The notes under the pieces: generated by a model
The model's input: the letters and a program-made list of their open reading frames with translations, nothing else
Databases searched by the model: none
What the model was told of the DNA's origin: nothing
Part shown: positions 56,724 to 64,000 of the stretch, in pieces
Layout of the letters: each line of letters starts with the position of its first letter
Numbering within the stretch: position 1 is the stretch's first letter
Translations under genes and position numbers: made by a program
Origin: Flavimaribacter sp024343425
Lineage (GTDB): Bacteria > Pseudomonadota > Alphaproteobacteria > Rhizobiales > Rhizobiaceae
DNA: 64,000 nucleotides
NCBI GenBank assembly: GCA_965227645.1
Contig: OZ245773.1
Coordinates: 4,464,001-4,528,000 of the forward strand
Reading direction: 5' to 3'

Positions 56724-58325
56724 CTATTCCGGTTTGGCCGGTTCGTCTGAATCGACGCCGGATGTTTTTCGGCCCCGTCGCATCAGCGTCCTGAGCTGCG
56801 ACAGTTCAAACACGCCCGTCAGGATCGCAAAAGACAGATAGAACCCGCCTGCAACGGCGATGACCAGCGCCATCAGGCCAATCCTGACGAGAATATTGCC
56901 GTCAAGCAGCACCGGCCCGATCCATGCCGCAAGAACAAAAAGCAGGCCGCCCATCAACGCGGATCCGACGATGATCAGAAGAATGCGCCGGCCTGTTAGC
57001 GCGGAGGGCCTGAACGTATTGTAGCTAAACAGCGCGCCGGCGAGCAGCAGCGCATTGACCCAGCCGGCAAGCGACGTCGCGATGGCGATGCCAAGCACGC
57101 CGATCTGCGGAAACAGGATCAGACTTCCGGCGATGTTGACCGCGGCGTTGGCGCCCGCGAAGACCATCGGCGTGCGCATGTTCTCCCGGGCGTAGTAGGC
57201 CGGTGTGAATATCTTGTTGAGAACGAAAGCGGGAAGCCCCGCGGCGAAGCCCGCAAGCACCGAGGCCGTGAGCAGCGTCGTCTCGCGACCGAACGCGCCC
57301 CGCTCGAACAGCAGGGCGACGAGTTCCGCAGGAATGACGATCAACGCAACCGCCGCCGGAACAGTCAGCGCAAGACCGAATTCAAGGCTGCGGTTTTGCA
57401 GGTATATTGCTTCCTTGATGTCCTGCGCCTTGAGCGCGCGGGACAGTTCCGGAAGCAGCACCACGCCCACGGCGATGCCGATGACGCCGAGCGGAAGCTG
57501 TTCGATGCGGTCCGCGTAGTTGAGCACCGATATGGCGCCGTCCTGACCCGAGGCGATGATCTGCCCGACCAGCAGATTGAGTTGCGTGATGCCGCCGGTT
57601 ATGGCCGCAGGCAGCGCCAGCCAGAGCAGCCGCCGGACCGGCTTCGACAGGCGCGGCCTGGCGATCTGGAGACCGAAGCCTGTGCGCCTGACCGCCGCGT
57701 ACAGCAAGGCAAATTGCAGGAGGCCAGAAATGGTGACGCCGGCGGCGAGCGCGATGCCGACGACATCGGGCGCGAAATCACTGTAGAGAGCGACGAGCAG
57801 CACCAGCACGAGCACGATATTGAGCAGGGTGGGCGCGAGCGCGGCCAGGAAATACCGCCGGTAGGAATTGAGAATGCCGGACAGCATGGCGACCAGCGAC
57901 ATGGCTGCGAGATAAGGGAACATGACGCGTGTCAGCAGCACCGTCAGATCGAACTTGTCCGGCGTGTCGGCGAATTTCGGCGCGATGACCGTGCCGACGA
58001 GGAACGGCATGAAGATCATCGCCAGCGCCGAGAGCGCGATCAGAATGACCAGCAGGACCGATAGCACCTGCCGCGCGAACACCTCGGCCGCCGCCTGTCC
58101 GCCGCCCTCCAGCTCCTTTGCGAAGAGCGGAATGAAGGCGGAATTGAAGGCCCCTTCGCCAAGCAGGCGCCGAAACAGGTTCGGAAAGCGAAAGGCCGCA
58201 TAGAAAGCGTCAGCCACCGGACCGGCCGCCAGCAAAGCCGCAATCAGCGCCTCGCGGACGAAACCGAGCACACGGCTCGCCATGGTGGCGGAGCCGACGC
58301 TGGCGAACTTGCCGACGAGACTCAT
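56724..58325 (-). CDS. murJ: lipid II flippase MurJ (MviN)
   Basis: MurJ flips lipid II across the inner membrane for peptidoglycan synthesis. The 533-residue MOP-superfamily protein has about 14 helices, the N-terminal SVGSATMASRVLGFVREALI, the LLGEGAFNSAFIPLF segment and the CAP-like FTPAYYARENMRTP. The ATG overlaps the glnD stop by four bases, a coupling seen across rhizobia. Confidence 0.95.
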   Translation of the reverse strand: MSLVGKFASVGSATMASRVLGFVREALIAALLAAGPVADAFYAAFRFPNLFRRLLGEGAFNSAFIPLFAKELEGGGQAAAEVFARQVLSVLLVILIALSALAMIFMPFLVGTVIAPKFADTPDKFDLTVLLTRVMFPYLAAMSLVAMLSGILNSYRRYFLAALAPTLLNIVLVLVLLVALYSDFAPDVVGIALAAGVTISGLLQFALLYAAVRRTGFGLQIARPRLSKPVRRLLWLALPAAITGGITQLNLLVGQIIASGQDGAISVLNYADRIEQLPLGVIGIAVGVVLLPELSRALKAQDIKEAIYLQNRSLEFGLALTVPAAVALIVIPAELVALLFERGAFGRETTLLTASVLAGFAAGLPAFVLNKIFTPAYYARENMRTPMVFAGANAAVNIAGSLILFPQIGVLGIAIATSLAGWVNALLLAGALFSYNTFRPSALTGRRILLIIVGSALMGGLLFVLAAWIGPVLLDGNILVRIGLMALVIAVAGGFYLSFAILTGVFELSQLRTLMRRGRKTSGVDSDEPAKPE

Positions 58326-61156
58326 GACCGGCCGCCGCGGCGCATCACCGGCGCGGGCGGCGCAATGATGCCGGCCGGCATCTTTTCGCGCATGTCGTCC
58401 TCGACGCCGGCGACGGCCGCCCTCAGACGCGCGATGATGTTGGCCTGCTTGTTTTCGTTGACGATCTTGTGCCCGACCAGATCGCGCACATAGAAGGTGT
58501 CGATCACCCTCTCGCCGAAGGTGGTGATGTGGGCCGAGCCGATATCGAGAGACAGATCCGAAAGCACAGCGGTAACTTCCGACAGCAAACCGACGCGGTC
58601 CAGCCCCTCGATCTCGATAACCGTGAAATAATCGGACAGCGTGTTGCTGATCGAAACCTTGGGCGCGACGCGGAAGGGCCGTGTCCGGCGCCTCCTGGTC
58701 TTTTTGGTTGCGATGACTTCGGGCAGATACTTGCGGCCTGTCAGCACATCCTCGATGACCTTGCCGATGCGCTCGCCGCGACGCAATTCATCGCTGTCAT
58801 CGTCGAATTCCCGGTTGATCATGATGGTGTCGAGGGCGCGTCCGTCGGTGGTCGTGAAGATCTGCGCGTCGGCGATGTTGGCTCCGGCGGCCGCGCAGGC
58901 GCCGGCCACGATGGACAACAGCCGCGGATGGTCGGGCGCATAGATCGTGATCTCTGTGATGGCGTGAAAACAAAAGGTGCGAACCATGGTCGCCAGCACC
59001 TTGTCTTCCTTCCGGGTTTCGCGGATGAACTCGGCATGCCGGACCTGATCCTCAGTCGAAACCGACAGCAGGTAGGGTTGATAATGCAGTTTGACGTAGT
59101 CGTCGCGTTCTTTCTTCGTCCAGCCGTCGAGTTCCTTCGCAAGCGCCGCGCGCGCATCCGCGGCGCGCTGACGGGCCGAAGCGGCGGTGAAGCCGCCGGT
59201 AAGCGTCAGTTCCGTTTCGCCATAAAGCGTGCGCAGGAGTTGGCCCTTCCAGCCGTTCCAGACGCCCGGACCGACGGCCCGGATATCGCATACCGTGAGG
59301 CACAGAAGCATGCGCAGGCGCTCGAGCGACTGCACCGTGTCCGCGAAATCGACGATCGTGCGGCGATCGTGCAGATCGCGGGTCTGGGCGACGAGCGACA
59401 TGACCAGATGCTGTTCGATCAGCCAGGCCAGGAGATCGGTCTGTTCGCTGGTGAAGCCCAATCGGGGCCCGAGCTTGCGCGCAATTTTGGCGCCTTCGAC
59501 GGAATGGTCTTCCGGACGGCCCTTGGCCACGTCGTGCAGCAGGACGGCCGCATAGAGGACTTCACGGTCCTTGATGTCCGGCATGATGCGGGCCGCCAGG
59601 GGATGCGACCCTTCCTCCTCGCCCCTGTCCAGCCGCGCCAGAATGCCCACCGCGCGAATGAGATGCTCGTCGACGGTGTAGTGGTGGTACATGTTGAACT
59701 GCATCATCGACACGATCTTGCCGAATTCACGGATGAAGCGGCCGAGCACGCCGGCCTCGTTCATCCGCCGCAGGGTCAGTTCCGGATCGCGGCGCGAGGT
59801 CAGGATGGAAAGGAACAGCCGGTTGGCCTCCTCGTTCTCCCGCAGCTCGGTCTTGATAAGCCCGTGCGAGCGGGTGACCAGCTTGAGCGCTTCCGGATGG
59901 TACTTGAGCTCGTGGATGTCGGCGAGGTGAAACAACCGGATCAGGTTGACCGGATCGCGCCGGAACACCTCGTCGTCCGCGACATTGATCCGGCCATGAT
60001 CCTCGATGAAATCGGTCGTGCCGGGGATCTTCTTGGGCCGCTGCGAGAAGCGCCGCAGCACGCGCGTCAGCGACGGGCTTTCCTTGGCCTGTTCTGCTTC
60101 CAGCGTGGAGCAGAAAATGCGCGTCAGATCGCCGACGTCCTTGGCGACCAGGAAATAGTGCTTCATGAACCGCTCGACGGCCGAAAGGCCCGGATGGTCC
60201 TGATAGCCGAGGCTCGCCGCGATTTCGCGCTGGATATCGAATGTCAGCCTTTCCTCCGCCTTGCCGGTGAGAAAATGCATGTGGCAGCGCACCGCCCAGA
60301 GAAAATCACCCGACTTGTCGAACAGGTTCGCCTCGCGGCGCGACAGCACGCCGAGTTTGACGAGGTCGCGCGACGCAGCGGCGTCATAGTGATACTTGGC
60401 CAACCAGAACAGGGTCTGAAGGTCGCGCAGGCCGCCCTTGCCCTCCTTGATGTTCGGCTCCACCAGATAGCGGCTGTCGCCGACCTTGCGGTGGCGCGCA
60501 TTGCGTTCGTCAAGCTTGGCGGCAATGAATTCACGCGTCGTGTTCTTCATCACGCTGTTTTCGAAGCGCTGCGCCATCTCGCTGTGCAGCTCCGGCGATC
60601 CGCAGATCAGGCGATGATCCAGAATGGCCGTGCGGATGGTCATATCGGAGCGGGACAGACGAACGCACTCATCGATGTTGCGGGTGGCGTGGCCGACTTT
60701 GAAACCGAGATCCCACAGCATGTAGAGAATGAATTCGACGACGCTCTCCGTCCAAGGCGTTTCCTTGTAAGGCAGCAGGAACAGGAGATCGATGTCGGAA
60801 CCGGGCGCGAGCGTTGCGCGACCATAACCGCCGACGGCGACGACGGAGAGATGTTCTGCGGTCGACGGATTGTCGACGCGAAAGGCGTGCTTGACCGCGT
60901 AGTCGAATAGGCCTGCGATGACGACGTCCTGGAACGCCGAAAGCCGCTGTGCGCACAGGATTCCGCCGCCGTCCTCGTCGAGCATGGCGCGGATTGTCTC
61001 GCGGCCTTCCCTGATCGTTTCCTTCACAAAGAGAAACAGCGCATTACGGGCCGCCGGCGAGGCCGGATCGGCATGATCCTGCGCAATGGCCGTCAAGGCG
61101 CGCGCAAATCTTTCCGTCTCGATAATACGGTCTAGCTGGAGGTCATTCGATGCCAT
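58322..61156 (-). CDS. glnD: bifunctional uridylyltransferase/uridylyl-removing enzyme GlnD
   Basis: GlnD is the primary nitrogen sensor: it uridylylates or deuridylylates PII (GlnB/GlnK) in response to glutamine. The 944-residue protein has the nucleotidyltransferase site GGYGRATLAPGSDIDLLFLL (about 115-135), the HD domain (LLHDVAKGRPEDHSVEGAKI, about 530-560) and two C-terminal ACT domains (about 725-810 and 840-920) that bind glutamine. All parts are intact. Confidence 0.96.
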   Translation of the reverse strand: MASNDLQLDRIIETERFARALTAIAQDHADPASPAARNALFLFVKETIREGRETIRAMLDEDGGGILCAQRLSAFQDVVIAGLFDYAVKHAFRVDNPSTAEHLSVVAVGGYGRATLAPGSDIDLLFLLPYKETPWTESVVEFILYMLWDLGFKVGHATRNIDECVRLSRSDMTIRTAILDHRLICGSPELHSEMAQRFENSVMKNTTREFIAAKLDERNARHRKVGDSRYLVEPNIKEGKGGLRDLQTLFWLAKYHYDAAASRDLVKLGVLSRREANLFDKSGDFLWAVRCHMHFLTGKAEERLTFDIQREIAASLGYQDHPGLSAVERFMKHYFLVAKDVGDLTRIFCSTLEAEQAKESPSLTRVLRRFSQRPKKIPGTTDFIEDHGRINVADDEVFRRDPVNLIRLFHLADIHELKYHPEALKLVTRSHGLIKTELRENEEANRLFLSILTSRRDPELTLRRMNEAGVLGRFIREFGKIVSMMQFNMYHHYTVDEHLIRAVGILARLDRGEEEGSHPLAARIMPDIKDREVLYAAVLLHDVAKGRPEDHSVEGAKIARKLGPRLGFTSEQTDLLAWLIEQHLVMSLVAQTRDLHDRRTIVDFADTVQSLERLRMLLCLTVCDIRAVGPGVWNGWKGQLLRTLYGETELTLTGGFTAASARQRAADARAALAKELDGWTKKERDDYVKLHYQPYLLSVSTEDQVRHAEFIRETRKEDKVLATMVRTFCFHAITEITIYAPDHPRLLSIVAGACAAAGANIADAQIFTTTDGRALDTIMINREFDDDSDELRRGERIGKVIEDVLTGRKYLPEVIATKKTRRRRTRPFRVAPKVSISNTLSDYFTVIEIEGLDRVGLLSEVTAVLSDLSLDIGSAHITTFGERVIDTFYVRDLVGHKIVNENKQANIIARLRAAVAGVEDDMREKMPAGIIAPPAPVMRRGGRS

Positions 61157-61393
61157 GGGCGACCGGTTTCACTTTCCTACTGCTGCGGGGGAATTGCTGT
61201 ATACCGTTTTGCGACCGAGGGCCACCGGCAATCCGGATCAACGACGCGCGCGGGGTTGCTATGGATATTTTCGATGGATTGGCGGCAAGTATGTGTTTCC
61301 TATCGTGATTTGACGTTGTACATCAGCTTGAATCGACAGATTAAAGGCTGGTCCGGTTCGACCGGCGCTTCGCTGCAGCAGGAAAAGGCGTTC

Positions 61394-62308
61394 ATGATTA
61401 CAGTACTCGGTTCGATCAATATGGACCTCATCGCCAAGGTCGAGCGGTTTCCGAAACCGGGGGAAACGGTTGGCGGACAGGCCTTTTCGACGTCGGCCGG
61501 GGGCAAGGGCGCCAACCAGGCGCTGGCGGCGCGGCGCGCCGGCGCCAGCGTCGTGCTTTACGGCGCGGTCGGCAAGGATTCTTTCGCCGAACAGTCGCTG
61601 GAGCTGCTGAAGGCCGAAAACGTCAATCTCGAAGCCATCCGCTCGGTCGACGATGTGACGGGCATCGCCATGATCCTCGTCAACGCCGAAGGAGAAAACC
61701 AGATCACCGTCGTGCCGGGGGCCAATGGCAAGCTTGACCGGATCGACGCAGCCTATGCGGTGCAGCAAATGAATCCCGGAGATCATCTGCTGTTGCAGAT
61801 GGAAATCCCCGCCGATGCGCTGAGAACCGCGCTTGCCAACGCCCGCAAGGCCGGCGTCTCCACGCTGCTCAATCTTGCGCCCTTTACCGCCGAAGCGGCT
61901 GAACTGGCCAAGCTCGCCGATATCCTCATCACCAACGAGACGGAATTCGCCGAATTGTGCGGAAAGCCCGAGCTCAACAACGAAGAGCGCGACGCGGAAC
62001 TTGCGAGGATGCACGAAGAGACGGGCCAGACGATCGTTATCACGCTTGGCGCGGACGGGGCCGTCGCCGCCCGGCACGGCCAGATCAGCCGGGTCGCGGC
62101 GATGGATGTCGAATCCATCGACACGGTGGGCGCCGGCGACACGTTCTGCGGCTATCTGGCGGCGGCGCTCGACAACGGCATGGAGATCGGCTCGGCCTTG
62201 CAGCGCGCGACGATCGCCGGGAGCCTCGCCTGCATGCACGAAGGCGCGCAGCCGGCGATACCCGCCGCCAGCGACGTCGACGCCGCGCTCGAGATTTTCG
62301 TTCTCTGA
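61394..62308 (+). CDS. rbsK: ribokinase (PfkB family)
   Basis: Phosphorylates ribose at O5. The 304-residue protein has the PfkB signatures GGKGANQALAARRAGASV near residue 37 and DTVGAGDTFCGYLAAAL (catalytic Asp about 250). GGAAAAGG precedes ATG 61394. It converges on a nucleoside hydrolase gene nine bases away; together they could take nucleoside-derived ribose into the pentose phosphate pathway. A small inverted repeat CCGGT-TCG-ACCGG (61353-61365) lies in the leader. The 237 bases between glnD and rbsK show nothing else I can support. Confidence 0.92.
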   Translation: MITVLGSINMDLIAKVERFPKPGETVGGQAFSTSAGGKGANQALAARRAGASVVLYGAVGKDSFAEQSLELLKAENVNLEAIRSVDDVTGIAMILVNAEGENQITVVPGANGKLDRIDAAYAVQQMNPGDHLLLQMEIPADALRTALANARKAGVSTLLNLAPFTAEAAELAKLADILITNETEFAELCGKPELNNEERDAELARMHEETGQTIVITLGADGAVAARHGQISRVAAMDVESIDTVGAGDTFCGYLAAALDNGMEIGSALQRATIAGSLACMHEGAQPAIPAASDVDAALEIFVL

Positions 62309-62317
62309 CAGTTTGGC

Positions 62318-63262
62318 CTAAAGCCGCGCGAGATGCTCGGTCAGGAGGGCGTAAAAGCCGTCCGCGTCGACATCGCGGATGACCAGCGCATTGTGGCGAC
62401 GGTCGGTGACCTGCCACCAGTCGACGACCGTCATGCCCTCCGTCAGCGGCGACGATGTCTCGATCTCCACATTGCACTGGCGCCCGGAAAACAACTCCGG
62501 CTTCAACAGCCAGGCGATCACCGTCGGATCATGCAGCGGACCGCCGTCCGTGCCGTATTTGGCCTCGTCATAGCGCTCGAAGAATTCCAGCAGTTCGACG
62601 GCCGCCTTCGCCACCGGCGTTCCGAGCCGGTGGATCGCCTGGAGGCGCGAACGGGTCGTCAGGCACTGATGGGTGACGTCGAGCGGCATCATGGTGATCG
62701 GCGCGCGCGAGGCGAAGACGGCGGCCGCGGCCGTCGGGTCGACATAGATGTTGAACTCGGCCGCCGGCGTGATGTTGCCGCCCTCGAAGAAGCCGCCGCC
62801 CATCATCACGATCTGGCCGATCCTGTCGGCGATCTCCGGCGCGCGCTGCAGCGCCATGGCGATATTCGTGAGCGGACCGAGCGTGCAGAGCGTTACCTCG
62901 CCCGGCGGATGCGCAAGCAGCGTTTCGATGATGAAATCGACGGCGTGGCCCGGCTGCAGAGGCATCGTCGGCTCCGGAAGATCCGGCCCGTCCAGGCCCG
63001 TCTTGCCATGGACATTCTCAGCCGTGACCAGCGGCCGGTCGATCGGCTCGCTCGCGCCGGCGAACACCCGCATGTCTGTCCGTCCGGCAAGCTCGCAGAC
63101 CTTGCGGGCGTTGACGCTGGTGAGCGCCAAGGGCACGTTGCCGGCCACCGCCGTCACGCCCAGCACCTCCAGCCTGTCGCTGGCGAAGGCCAGCAGCATG
63201 GCCAGCGCATCGTCCTGCCCGGGATCGGTGTCGATGATAATTTTCCGAACGGTTTCCTGCAT
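62318..63262 (-). CDS. inosine/uridine-preferring nucleoside hydrolase family protein
   Basis: Hydrolyses ribonucleosides to base and ribose. The 314-residue protein has the calcium-binding signature IIIDTDPGQDDALAM (three of the family aspartates), the AAEFNIYVDPTAAA segment with the sugar-binding Asn, and the C-terminal HDPTVIAWLL. The start is ATG 63262 with GGGGAG just upstream. It is convergent with rbsK and divergent from the aldehyde dehydrogenase. Confidence 0.92.
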   Translation of the reverse strand: MQETVRKIIIDTDPGQDDALAMLLAFASDRLEVLGVTAVAGNVPLALTSVNARKVCELAGRTDMRVFAGASEPIDRPLVTAENVHGKTGLDGPDLPEPTMPLQPGHAVDFIIETLLAHPPGEVTLCTLGPLTNIAMALQRAPEIADRIGQIVMMGGGFFEGGNITPAAEFNIYVDPTAAAAVFASRAPITMMPLDVTHQCLTTRSRLQAIHRLGTPVAKAAVELLEFFERYDEAKYGTDGGPLHDPTVIAWLLKPELFSGRQCNVEIETSSPLTEGMTVVDWWQVTDRRHNALVIRDVDADGFYALLTEHLARL

Positions 63263-63436
63263 GCGGCTCCCCAAAATATCTGGCGACTATGGGCCCGAGG
63301 GGACGCGAAAGGCAAGCGCGGCCTGGTGGAAATTCAGATGATCCTGGGCGCTTGCGCCACGCGCACTGATTGGATTTGGCGCGCCGGCACTATATTGTGG
63401 CTTGCGGCGTATTCGCCAGATGATGCGGGAAGGCCA

Positions 63437-64000
63437 ATGACCGAAGATGAAATGATCGCGACTTTCCAGCGGCAGCACGCGCTCTCGCGCGCCGAAGCAG
63501 CGCCTGACGCAGAGGCGCGTCGCCGGGCGCTGACGACGCTTGAAAAGCTGCTGCTCGGCAACAGCGAGGTTATTGCGACAGCGATTTCCGAGGACTTTCG
63601 CGGTCGCGCCCGCGCGGAGACCGAATTGCTGGAGGTCGTTCCAACGGCGCGCGGCATCCGCCATGCGCGGCGCAAGGTTGCCCGATGGATGCGACCGGAG
63701 CGCCGCTCCGTCGACCTCTCCCTGCAGCCAGCGCGCGCATGGGTGCGCCATGAACCGGTCGGCGTGGTGGGTATCATCTCGCCCTGGAACTATCCGGTGT
63801 TCCTGGCCTTTGGCCCGCTTTGCAATGCGCTTGCAGCCGGAAACCGGGCCATGATCAAGCCTTCGGAACTGACCCCCGCCTTTTCCGACCTTCTGAAACG
63901 CCTGATCGCCGAGCATTTTGCGCCGGAGCAGGTCGCGGTCGTGACCGGCGGCGTGGAAACCGCGCAGACATTCTCAAGCCTCGCCTTCGATCACCTCCTC
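63437..64000 (+). CDS. coniferyl-aldehyde-dehydrogenase-like protein, 5' part only
   Basis: The gene runs off the window; 188 codons are visible. The protein begins MTEDEMIATFQRQHALSRAE and shows RKVARWMRPERRS, then PVGVVGIISPWNYPVFLAFG and NRAMIKPSELTP, the N-terminal NAD-binding part of class 3-type/coniferyl aldehyde dehydrogenases. The catalytic cysteine is outside the window. GGGAAGG precedes the ATG by a few bases. Confidence 0.9.
   Translation, partial: MTEDEMIATFQRQHALSRAEAAPDAEARRRALTTLEKLLLGNSEVIATAISEDFRGRARAETELLEVVPTARGIRHARRKVARWMRPERRSVDLSLQPARAWVRHEPVGVVGIISPWNYPVFLAFGPLCNALAAGNRAMIKPSELTPAFSDLLKRLIAEHFAPEQVAVVTGGVETAQTFSSLAFDHLL

Noticed and set aside
58469..60910. 813-codon plus-strand frame
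   Set aside because: It lies entirely opposite glnD, whose motifs are intact; it is a GC-rich antisense shadow with no recognisable domain.

Overview
The window is 64 kb of a GC-rich chromosome with a dense, ordinary bacterial layout and no rRNA, tRNA, phage or insertion sequence that I can recognise. The organism is most likely an alphaproteobacterium of the order Hyphomicrobiales (Rhizobiales). The evidence is a phosphatidylcholine synthase (Pcs), an Irr-type iron regulator beside fabA-fabB-fabI, the block glnD-murJ-trpS-usp-nfu-tsaB-rimI-(olsA-like)-miaB-phoH-ybeY-corC-lnt-xre-metK-trmB, the rimP-nusA-ylxR-infB-rbfA-truB cluster, and a smo/mtl-type polyol transporter. The genus cannot be fixed from this window alone.

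Layout. 1-4.3 kb: the 3' end of yidC, then engB, pcs, two gene remnants, msrB and argB. 4.3-4.7 kb: a gene-free convergent gap holding a short direct-repeat array. 4.7-11.6 kb: a DMT permease, a pyrimidine 5'-nucleotidase and a complete five-gene peptide/nickel-type ABC importer. 11.7-15.8 kb: a LOG-family protein and the lysine genes dapD and dapE with two small membrane proteins. 15.8-19.8 kb: arsC-like, truA, fmt, def and, divergently, rmuC. 19.8-23.6 kb: irr and the unsaturated fatty acid operon fabA-fabB-fabI, ending in a lone antitoxin-like gene. 23.7-26.4 kb: pnp and rpsO.

26.5-35.6 kb: an accessory block between rpsO and truB, which are usually neighbours in this order. It holds a DMT permease, a thioesterase, and a sorbitol/mannitol operon (HAD phosphatase, SorC regulator, smoE, smoF, smoG, smoK, a broken smoS and mtlK). 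35.7-43.5 kb: the translation and transcription operon truB, rbfA, infB, ylxR, nusA, rimP, preceded by trmB. 43.5-61.2 kb: metK, an XRE regulator, lnt, corC-like, ybeY, phoH, miaB, an acyltransferase, rimI, tsaB, nfu, usp, trpS, a VOC protein, murJ and glnD. 61.4-64 kb: a ribokinase, a nucleoside hydrolase and the start of an aldehyde dehydrogenase.

Most of the window is core metabolism and information processing. The unusual parts are the repeat array at 4364-4583, the paired 5'-truncated remnants at 2233-2757, the degraded sorbitol dehydrogenase inside an otherwise intact polyol operon, the orphan MbcA/ParS/Xre-like gene attached to the fab operon, an attenuator-like leader in front of rimP-nusA-infB, and a structured metK leader. 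I found no convincing wholly new multi-gene system. The repeat array and the leaders are the best leads.
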